DNA of 19,177 bases. It comes from JBAVQS01 sp049694275 (GTDB lineage Bacteria; Chloroflexota; Anaerolineae; UBA4142; SHND01). The stretch lies in assembly GCA_049694275.1 (NCBI GenBank), contig JBAVQS010000266.1, forward strand, positions 1-19,177, given 5' to 3'. Below, one piece after another: positions 13,854 to 19,177 of the stretch (positions are counted from its first letter, which is position 1; each line of letters begins with the position of its first letter). The notes under the pieces were generated by a model, which saw nothing but the letters and a program-made list of their open reading frames with translations, ran no database searches and was not told the origin of the DNA. The translations under genes and the position numbers were made by a program.

Positions 13854-13905
13854 TCATCACTAAGGGAGCACAAAATTAGACTGATCGGGAGGCAATAATA
13901 CAAAA

Positions 13906-13933
13906 TTGACCATATCAATGAAGCGTGTAGAAT
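13906..13933 (+). promoter_or_regulatory. candidate sigma-70-type promoter for the Dam-like methyltransferase
   Basis: TTGACC (13906-13911) and TAGAAT (13928-13933) are 16 bases apart, with TG directly before the -10 box. The site is about 90 bases upstream of the methyltransferase ATG. Together with the tRNA-like piece and two ACAAAATT repeats (13870, 13900), it is all I see in the 214-base gap after the integrase. Confidence 0.45.
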
Positions 13934-14022
13934 AGCGCGCTGAAGTATAGTTTGCTGATGCACAATGAGCTACTCTGCACAGGTGAGCATGTAATAGAAG
14001 ATGGATCTGAGGAAAATCACAC

Positions 14023-14934
14023 ATGGGAACTCCACAACCTATTCCCTATCAGGGAAGTAAGCGCAAACTAGCATCTTGCATTTTATCTTTCTGCCCAGAT
14101 ATCCCAGAACGACTTGTCGAACCCTTTGCCGGATCAGCGGCCGTATCAATCGCAGCTGCGATGGAGGGGAAAGCATATCGTTTCCATTTGAATGATGTCA
14201 ATAAGCCACTCATGGGGCTGTGGGCAGAGATAATCAATCAACCTTTACGGCTCGCCGATGCGTATGAAAAGCTTTGGAACCAGCAAATAGGCAATGAGCG
14301 TCAATTTTATGACGAGGTCCGAAATAGGTTCAATCGAACCGCCCGACCAGAGTTGCTGCTCTATCTGTTGGCTCGTTGTGTCAAAGCTGCCGTAAGGTAT
14401 AACACGGATGGTGAGTTCAATCAAAGCCCAGACAATCGAAGGAAAGGAAGACAGCCTGAAAACATGAGACAAGATATTATCGCTGTCTCTAACCTCTTTC
14501 GCGATAGGACAAGGCTTTCCAGTGTAGATTATCGCAGTATATTGCGGAATGTGTCCCGCAAGGATTTGGTGTATTTAGATCCACCATATCAGGGCGTTTC
14601 TGGCCGCCATCATGGGCGTTATTCAAGCGGAGTTGCATCTCCTGAATTGATTCGAGCCCTGTCGGATTTGGTTAAGCATAGAACAAGCTTCATTCTCAGT
14701 TATGATGGCCGAACGGGTAAGAAAGTCTATGGGGATGGTCTGCCCAAAAAGCTTGGCTTGTATCATATTGAAGTGAAGGCGGGACGATCTGCTCAATCGA
14801 CGCTGCTAGATGAGAGAGAGGTGACATATGAATCGGTTTATCTTTCCAAACCATTACTAAAGCAGCTACGATTGCCAGTTGATGAGATTGTAGGCAAGCT
14901 TAGCTCAAAGTACTCAGTCGTTGTCCGCTGCTGA
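14023..14934 (+). CDS. D12-class (Dam-like) DNA N6-adenine methyltransferase
   Basis: The 303-residue protein has the ordered motifs of alpha-class D12 enzymes. PIPYQGSKRKL (7-17) is motif X, VEPFAGSAAV (32-41) is the SAM-binding motif I, and YLDPPYQG holds DPPY at 186-189. A target-recognition region lies between them. It transfers a methyl group from SAM to adenine in a short DNA site. ATG 14023 follows GAGGAAA. The gene is visibly richer in A+T than region 1, which suggests separate acquisition. It converges on the ATPase-nuclease gene, so protection against that enzyme is the natural inference. A solitary role, as in Dam regulation, is the alternative. Confidence 0.88.
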   Translation: MGTPQPIPYQGSKRKLASCILSFCPDIPERLVEPFAGSAAVSIAAAMEGKAYRFHLNDVNKPLMGLWAEIINQPLRLADAYEKLWNQQIGNERQFYDEVRNRFNRTARPELLLYLLARCVKAAVRYNTDGEFNQSPDNRRKGRQPENMRQDIIAVSNLFRDRTRLSSVDYRSILRNVSRKDLVYLDPPYQGVSGRHHGRYSSGVASPELIRALSDLVKHRTSFILSYDGRTGKKVYGDGLPKKLGLYHIEVKAGRSAQSTLLDEREVTYESVYLSKPLLKQLRLPVDEIVGKLSSKYSVVVRC

Positions 14935-14964
14935 TTCGCAATGGTGAGCGGGACCACTTGGAAA

Positions 14965-15006
14965 GCAGAAGAGCCGGTTGAACACATCAACCGGCTCTTT
15001 CTCTGC
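14965..15006 (+). terminator. bidirectional intrinsic terminator
   Basis: GAGCCGGTTGA (14971-14981) pairs perfectly with 14987-14997 around a five-base loop. AA/TT pairs extend the stem, and a TTTCTC tract follows on plus while GAA-rich sequence precedes. Outer GCAGA/TCTGC pairs add length. It lies between the convergent methyltransferase and ATPase genes and can stop both transcripts. Confidence 0.85.
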
Positions 15007-15022
15007 ACGGTCAACCGCAATT

Positions 15023-17035
15023 TCAAACTTCGTCGTTACGATCCTGCGGCCCGATACCCTTTTTTCTAGCAGTTGCATCCCGGTGAGTAGCGCCAGGCTG
15101 GAGAATCTTTCGCGTCTGGGCCACTTCACGCTCCTTATTTGCAAAGTCTCGATGCTGAATATCTCCTTCCAGCACTGCTCTATAATGCGCGTAGTATCGA
15201 TGGGTCCTCTCATAGATCTCGCCCCATTCCCGGATCTCGCCATCCTCCCTATTCTTCCATACCTCCAGTTTCTGAGCTGTCAGATTAAATCTCCCGCTGC
15301 AAATCAATACCCATCTCAATACTTTATCACTGCTCACCGCAAGTCGTTCTGTGTATTGTTCTAATCGTTGCAGTTCATCGAGTTCGACAGCATGGCCTGA
15401 ACGCTTGATCTCGATGATGACTAACCGATTATCATCGCTTAAGGCAAGAAAATCGTATCGTAGACGATCGTCCCCGTCTTTTACCTCCTTGGCATGCCAT
15501 TGTCGGAGTTGAGTGGATATTTTCTTCTCCTCAGCGAGAACTTGCCATTCAGGATTTAGTATCCAAGCTTGGCCTGCGAGCAAATCGTGCAGGTTGTCCA
15601 GTTCCTGGGCGGATGCAGTTTCGGGCGCATTGTTCGCAAGCATCGTGTGGAACTTCTCTGTTACATCGAGTCTGCCTTTAATAACCTCCAAGATAGCCCG
15701 GCTCTCTAAAACTTTCCACTCACTTAGGTGCTGCAAGAGTAGGGCCAGTTGTTGCGGGTCCTCGCTGGCAGTATCTATTTCTTCGATTACATCATGAAAG
15801 TGGCGGTACTCATAAGCTCTAACCAAGGCATCTGCCAGATCGGTAACTCGATCTGGATCCGGCTCAGCCTGGCCCAAGCGTTTTAGGAAATGCGAAACCT
15901 GTCTCTGAGAGGGCGGGTCGAGCAATATGACTCGATCTTTGATTCCCGGTATCTCCATTGCATGCTTTTCTAATTCAATCCCTCTGTGGTCTGCCCAATC
16001 CCGGAGCGCTTTTCGGGTTAATTTTTGTCCCCACGCTAGCAATTCTTGGCTTCCTTCGTCGGCCCAGTCAATTTCCTGTCTGTCAGTAGAAATCACATCT
16101 GATTCATTGTCCGCGCTCTCGTCAAGAAAATCTGCTTCAATCTCTCCTGTCATGTAGCGGGCCCAATGTAACCCGGATGCAGTTGCCTCAACGAAAAAGA
16201 AGAAGGGGGGTGCCTGGGCTGTTTTACCTCGCACGTAAATAGTAAAACCCTGCAACTCTTTTGACTGAATATTACTTTTCGCAAACCCAAAATAGTATTT
16301 TATGGTTTGGCCGCCCGGAAGCTTTTCTTCATCGAATCCATTCTCTGGAAAACGTCCTTCTAATGGGAGAAAGGGGTCGCTAATAACTTGTCCGTTCACA
16401 CAGATATCCATCTCTCCACGCACGCGTCGGCTGAACCGACGTGCCAGGGCATCGTTAAGACCGACAATATCAGGTGCTGTCTTGTGTTTGAGACTTCTCA
16501 GAATGATTTTGGTGCCGTGTGAACTGCTGGTGCCGTCCGGCCGTGGACCTACTTTTCCTGGTATTTGTAACCTTTTTGTCGTTCCGGGATTGGTCTGCAA
16601 AAGCTTGGCATTCAAGGTAAGCTGAGTGCAAACATCTCCCTTCCAGGTTAGAACCATCATTTCTGATGCTAATCCGAATCCTGCGAGTTTGCCAATCCCT
16701 TTTCGTCCCATGACGGGTCTCTTCCGCCTCGATGGGTCCTCAGTCCGCCTATTTCGCCCCACTACTAGATATTCGTTCTCTACCTGATCATCATCCATCC
16801 CCGTTCCATTATCTGTGATTGAGATTTCGCTTGCTTCGGGCTGATAATGATCTGCGCCAGGAACAGCAATGTCGACTTGGGTAGCTCCAGCGTCCCAACT
16901 GTTCGCCACCAATTCTGCAATGGCGATGTCGCGCCTCTTGTACATTTGCACGCCAAGATGCTCGAGAGTGCGTCCCAAAACAGTTATATGAAAAGTCCGT
17001 GAATGGGGCGCTTGGTGATCTATGCTGAGTGCCAT
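15023..17035 (-). CDS. MORC/MutL-type GHKL ATPase fused to PD-(D/E)XK nuclease
   Basis: This 670-residue protein starts at ATG 17035-17033 with GGAGGAACAA upstream on the minus strand. The N-terminal GHKL ATPase is complete: IAIAELVANSWDAGA (N45 and D48), DNGTGM (75-80) and GRKGIGK (110-116). A domain with the S5-like fold expected of this class follows (~185-330), then a helical region. The C-terminus has YDFLAL...VIIEIKR, giving D528, E542 and K544, a PD-(D/E)XK nuclease site. ATP-driven dimer closing could control DNA cutting. MORC-type GHKL proteins in restriction-modification loci were described by Aravind and colleagues. The facing Dam-like methyltransferase supports that role here. The methylation dependence is unknown. 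Confidence 0.85.
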   Translation of the reverse strand: MALSIDHQAPHSRTFHITVLGRTLEHLGVQMYKRRDIAIAELVANSWDAGATQVDIAVPGADHYQPEASEISITDNGTGMDDDQVENEYLVVGRNRRTEDPSRRKRPVMGRKGIGKLAGFGLASEMMVLTWKGDVCTQLTLNAKLLQTNPGTTKRLQIPGKVGPRPDGTSSSHGTKIILRSLKHKTAPDIVGLNDALARRFSRRVRGEMDICVNGQVISDPFLPLEGRFPENGFDEEKLPGGQTIKYYFGFAKSNIQSKELQGFTIYVRGKTAQAPPFFFFVEATASGLHWARYMTGEIEADFLDESADNESDVISTDRQEIDWADEGSQELLAWGQKLTRKALRDWADHRGIELEKHAMEIPGIKDRVILLDPPSQRQVSHFLKRLGQAEPDPDRVTDLADALVRAYEYRHFHDVIEEIDTASEDPQQLALLLQHLSEWKVLESRAILEVIKGRLDVTEKFHTMLANNAPETASAQELDNLHDLLAGQAWILNPEWQVLAEEKKISTQLRQWHAKEVKDGDDRLRYDFLALSDDNRLVIIEIKRSGHAVELDELQRLEQYTERLAVSSDKVLRWVLICSGRFNLTAQKLEVWKNREDGEIREWGEIYERTHRYYAHYRAVLEGDIQHRDFANKEREVAQTRKILQPGATHRDATARKKGIGPQDRNDEV

Positions 17036-17067
17036 TTGTTCCTCCGATTTGCTCTTGAAGAGAGTTG

Positions 17068-17364
17068 CTAAATCCTCTCCCCGTCCTCTGCTACGATCTG
17101 CCTGATCTGCGCAAGAACAACCTTTTCCAGCTCCTCCGAGATTCTCGGCACTACCACCTCAAATTCGTCGCCTGAGATTGTTCGCATGTGGAGCCACTCG
17201 CGGCTGTCGGCCTGGCGACGGCCAACCTCGACCGCTTTTTCGTCGTCGATCAGCATCAAGGTCAGGGCGTATTGGAAGATCTCGTGCACGGCCGGCGGCT
17301 GCCCGGCGAGCTCGACGAGCAATGCGTCAAATTCAGGCGGAAGATTCGTCGGGGAATCCATCAT
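17068..17364 (-). CDS. small acidic hypothetical protein
   Basis: The 98-residue protein starts at ATG 17364 (a second ATG follows directly). Residues ~5-45 are helical, PAVHEIFQYALTLMLIDDEK. A short beta segment, REWLHMRTISGDEFEVVVPR, follows, and the end is a helix, EELEKVVLAQIRQIVAEDGE. It has no cysteines, membrane span or catalytic motif. It lies 32 bases upstream of the ATPase-nuclease gene in the same direction, so it is probably in the same transcript and might regulate or partner it. Similar small proteins seem widespread in Chloroflexota, from memory only. Confidence 0.65.
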   Translation of the reverse strand: MMDSPTNLPPEFDALLVELAGQPPAVHEIFQYALTLMLIDDEKAVEVGRRQADSREWLHMRTISGDEFEVVVPRISEELEKVVLAQIRQIVAEDGERI

Positions 17365-17399
17365 TCCAATTCCATGCAGAGTGGTTCAGACTATGGCTA

Positions 17400-18041
17400 T
17401 CAAAAATCTCTACTCCACAATTCAATGGATTCCCAATAGGTATCGCCGCAACTGTGGGAAAACAGGAAATGCGTGCCCGGAATGATGATTGAATCCGGGA
17501 AGACCATATAGCCCTTAACGTGATGAGAGCTGAGTGTTGTCATCTGCTTCTCGATGCTCGGTTGTTTTTGATAAATTCCTCGTTCGTACCACATAATGCA
17601 GTCATCCTCCCAATTTCCAACCCCAATATTGGACTCGAAATAAACCAGGAAGCGTCCGGGCTGAAATTCCACTTGGTCTACGCGATAGAAATCATTCGGA
17701 GTACTAAAGCCTCCCTTTTTCTCCTTTGGAAGTTGAAGCGCGCCGGGCTGACTCAATCTGGCAATAAGCGCAGTGCGCCATTGCTGAGCTTGAGCAGTGG
17801 CGATGGCATTCGAGTCGAGGGTCCCGTAGTTTACCAGATTGGAACCTGCGCCGTAGATACCCATTACGATAGCGATGGGGATTGCGATCGCCGTCAAAAT
17901 CGCCGCCAGGATCAACAATGGTTTTCCGAAAACGGCCAGGAACAAAACCAACCCTGCGGCTTCATCTGCTGCGCTGGGGACTCTTTCGGCCGACCCTATT
18001 TTCCGTCCACTGGCATCGTAGACATCGTATTTGTCGCGCAT
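17400..18041 (-). CDS. single-span membrane protein
   Basis: The 213-residue protein starts at ATG 18041 with GGAGG about nine bases upstream. It opens YDVYDASGRKIGSAERV, a short folded tag like those of other small envelope proteins. A membrane span lies at ~29-62 (LVLFLAVFGKPLLILAAILT and on), and an extracytoplasmic domain of ~140 residues follows, rich in Tyr, Phe and Trp. The end, FSHSCGDTYWESIELWSRDF, holds one of two cysteines that could form a disulphide (the other near CIMWYERG). The function is unknown. It is 35 bases upstream of the 98-residue gene, so the three minus-strand genes may form one operon. Confidence 0.7.
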   Translation of the reverse strand: MRDKYDVYDASGRKIGSAERVPSAADEAAGLVLFLAVFGKPLLILAAILTAIAIPIAIVMGIYGAGSNLVNYGTLDSNAIATAQAQQWRTALIARLSQPGALQLPKEKKGGFSTPNDFYRVDQVEFQPGRFLVYFESNIGVGNWEDDCIMWYERGIYQKQPSIEKQMTTLSSHHVKGYMVFPDSIIIPGTHFLFSHSCGDTYWESIELWSRDF

Positions 18042-18062
18042 ACTGCGCCTCCACGTTACTAT

Positions 18063-18078
18063 CCTGTAAGCTAACAGG
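18063..18078. promoter_or_regulatory. short palindrome upstream of the membrane protein gene
   Basis: CCTGT-N6-ACAGG forms a perfect 5-bp dyad 22 bases upstream of the minus-strand start at 18041. It lies between the terminator at 18101-18134 and the ribosome site, where an operator would be expected. Confidence 0.35.
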
Positions 18079-18100
18079 AGAATCTAGAAATATATTGTGC

Positions 18101-18134
18101 AAACAAAAAGCGCACCGATGCTTGACCGGTGCGC
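18101..18134 (-). terminator. intrinsic terminator for minus-strand genes
   Basis: GCGCACCG (18110-18117) pairs perfectly with CGGTGCGC (18127-18134) around a nine-base loop. On the minus strand the stem is followed by TTTTTGTTT, the classical terminator form. It separates the 18345-19177 genes from the operon beginning at 18041. Confidence 0.8.
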
Positions 18135-18344
18135 GTAGGTGTGCGATAATACGCGTGCTCCGGGTGACTTCCAGCACCTTGAGCCATTCCCTCGGGCTTT
18201 GACGAGCTGCGAGGGTGTTTTATTTGGTTGTGGTTGATTCTAGCACGAATGAGCGGTTAGGCAAATGGCTGTGCGGGTCAGCCAGGAAAACCGCAAGGCC
18301 AAAAGGAAAGTGAACGTGGTCCTGCGTTCGTGCTAACCCTTCGT
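18135..18344. other. non-coding stretch with a 9-bp inverted repeat
   Basis: No convincing gene lies here. TAGCACGAA at 18241-18249 is perfectly inverted as TTCGTGCTA at 18327-18335, enclosing 77 bases that include GCAAATGGCTGTGC. The right arm lies 10 bases beyond the end of the next minus-strand gene. It could be a structured 3' RNA, a degenerate small mobile element or chance. Confidence 0.3.
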
Positions 18345-18548
18345 TTACAGTTCGTTGAAATAATCACGCAAAGAGTTCAATGTCTCCACAAAGCGGTGCG
18401 CGTAATCGGCGCCGCTAGCCTGCCCATATTTCTCTGTGAAGTAGGGCATTATTTGGGACAACTGCATGGCTGGAGGGGCCGATTCTCCTGTCTCGACTTT
18501 GGCAACCATAGCCATGTCCTCAAGGAATTCCTTTAATAAATAAGGCAT
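18345..18548 (-). CDS. 67-residue hypothetical protein
   Basis: The product begins MPYLLKEFLEDMAMVAKVET and is mostly helical. A Pro/Ala-rich middle and a second helix, HRFVETLNSLRDYFNEL, close the protein. It has no cysteines. Its ATG (18548-18546) and ribosome site GAGGGAG lie at the left edge of the MITE-like insertion, which duplicated GCATTGCTCC. On the minus strand that is GGAGCAATGC, so the duplication restored the start signals. The family is not recognised. It probably belonged with the four-cysteine gene at 18681-18896 before the insertion. Confidence 0.55.
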   Translation of the reverse strand: MPYLLKEFLEDMAMVAKVETGESAPPAMQLSQIMPYFTEKYGQASGADYAHRFVETLNSLRDYFNEL

Positions 18549-18554
18549 TGCTCC

Positions 18555-18646
18555 CTCATAGACTTACACTTTTAACATTTCGGTCGAAAAACGCCCTAAA
18601 AACCGGGCAAAAATCACCCTAAAACGCCCAAGTGTAAGTCTATGAG
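18555..18646. mobile_element. 92-bp MITE-like element with 10-bp target duplication
   Basis: CTCATAGACTTACACTT (18555-18571) is inverted perfectly at 18630-18646, and GCATTGCTCC flanks it directly at 18545-18554 and 18647-18656. That is the pattern of a small non-autonomous transposable element with terminal repeats and a target-site duplication. The interior holds repeated CGCCCTAAAA-like and CACCCTAAAA units and no transposase. On the minus strand an ATG in the duplicated site opens a 28-codon frame across the element, stopping 14 bases before the start of the 67-residue gene. The transposase family is not known; it must be supplied from elsewhere. Confidence 0.75.
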
Positions 18647-18680
18647 GCATTGCTCCTCTGATTAGTCATTTCCTCTTTCG

Positions 18681-18896
18681 TCATGTCGAAGGCGTGTGTG
18701 GCCTTGAACTGGCAAGAAACCGTGGGCAGTTAATGTGGTCGGGTCTGAGACAGAATACGACCTGATCGCGCTTGTCGATCGTTTCGGGTTGCCGGTCGGC
18801 GTAGCAGACGTTGACGCTGGTCGGATAGAAAAAAGCGGTAGACGGATCATGCTTAGAACCCAGGTAGGGACAGATGGTGGCAAGTGTCGATGCCAT
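18681..18896 (-). CDS. four-cysteine small protein
   Basis: The 71-residue product starts at ATG 18896 with GGAGCG upstream. C9 (ICPYLGSKHDPST), C31 (NVCYADRQPE), C49 (VVFCLRPDH) and C57 (NCPRF) look like a conserved metal or disulphide framework. The spaced pattern CPYLG...D...P...C...C...CP-F recurs in my memory of Chloroflexota proteins, often fused to other domains, and has no firm function. I prefer this frame to the overlapping 18662-18883 one, which is Ser/Thr/Arg-rich and has no ribosome site. It ends 25 bases before the MITE duplication. Confidence 0.6.
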   Translation of the reverse strand: MASTLATICPYLGSKHDPSTAFFYPTSVNVCYADRQPETIDKRDQVVFCLRPDHINCPRFLASSRPHTPST

Positions 18897-18932
18897 AATT
18901 AGACGCTCCTATTTGATGTCTGGCTCAAGTCC

Positions 18933-19177
18933 TCAGTCTTCCCCCCAGTTGGGAAACGGTCTTTCGTCCTGGCGGTCCCACCAGCGATAGCGCCAAATGG
19001 CAAACCCAGCGATGTTTTCCGAGGTGGTTATTCCAGCGATTGCATCGTGCCCAACGAGAGCGAACCGGCCAAAAAAGAGATGATGTGCCCGGTTCTCGAT
19101 TTCCACAATCCGCACGAAGGGCAGATAGCCCCGCAACTTGTATTTGTGCACGATATAGACGCGGTCGCCCGGCTGCA
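18933..19177 (-). CDS. 3' part of a PUA/ASCH-like protein, cut by the window edge
   Basis: The frame stays open to the right edge, so the 5' end lies outside. The visible part begins QPGDRVYIVHKYKLRGYLPF, continues VRIVEIENRAHHLFFGRFAL, and ends GFAIWRYRWWDRQDERPFPN. A strand-rich barrel that begins with PGDR-V-Y-V and ends in RYRWWD resembles small PUA/ASCH-type proteins seen in bacteria and phages. The family assignment is by pattern only. An internal ATG or GTG start near 19151 is possible, but the in-frame PGDRVY upstream looks coding. It is the first minus-strand gene of region 3. Confidence 0.6.
   Translation of the reverse strand, partial: QPGDRVYIVHKYKLRGYLPFVRIVEIENRAHHLFFGRFALVGHDAIAGITTSENIAGFAIWRYRWWDRQDERPFPNWGED

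Noticed and set aside
13826..13900. Intact tRNA gene
   Set aside because: No anticodon or D-arm can be folded to the right of the T-arm-like sequence.
14978..16625. Several plus-strand frames opposite the ATPase-nuclease gene
   Set aside because: They are Ser/Leu/Arg-rich mirror frames of a protein whose motifs are clear on the minus strand.
18662..18883. 73-residue minus-strand frame
   Set aside because: It overlaps the four-cysteine frame, is Ser/Thr/Arg-rich and has no ribosome site.

Overview
The window looks like accessory DNA of a bacterium with fairly high G+C. A member of Chloroflexota is my best guess. It rests on the feel of several small proteins (the four-cysteine protein at 18681-18896, the YDVYDASGRK membrane protein, the 98-residue protein at 17068-17364) and was not tested by any search. 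No rRNA, intact tRNA, complete insertion sequence or CRISPR array is visible.

Region 1 (1-13808, all plus strand) reads as the early or replication arm of a prophage or integrative element. It has small membrane proteins (267-371, 419-994, 1031-2392, 2480-2707), a reading-frame-scrambled stretch packed with a GTGCCAAAC-type repeat (2707-3187), a RecB/Cas4-like nuclease, a methyltransferase with a ParB-like N-terminus, an IS630-type HTH protein, a Gp37/Gp68 (DUF5131) protein, an SF2 helicase, an NrdR-type zinc ribbon without its ATP cone, an ASCH-domain protein, several Cys-rich small proteins, an HNH nuclease and finally a tyrosine integrase. Genes are tightly packed, often overlapping by 1-8 bases. 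Five near-identical copies of a ~20-base, partly palindromic motif (WTCCAAYAGTRGAAYGCATA) sit just before start codons and seem to divide the region into control units. No capsid, tail, portal or terminase gene is present; these may lie to the left.

Region 2 (13809-17364 or 18041) is richer in A+T. A D12-class (Dam-like) adenine methyltransferase on the plus strand converges, over a strong two-way terminator, on a 670-residue minus-strand protein that joins a GHKL ATPase of MORC/MutL type to a PD-(D/E)XK nuclease. This matches the layout expected of a MORC-type restriction-modification or defence module. Two more minus-strand genes lie upstream of the ATPase in the same direction.

Region 3 (18041-19177, minus strand) carries small hypothetical genes, a terminator and a ~92 bp MITE-like element. 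The element has 17-bp perfect inverted repeats and a 10-bp flanking duplication that copies the Shine-Dalgarno and start-codon region of the gene it entered. The right edge cuts into a gene for a PUA/ASCH-like protein.
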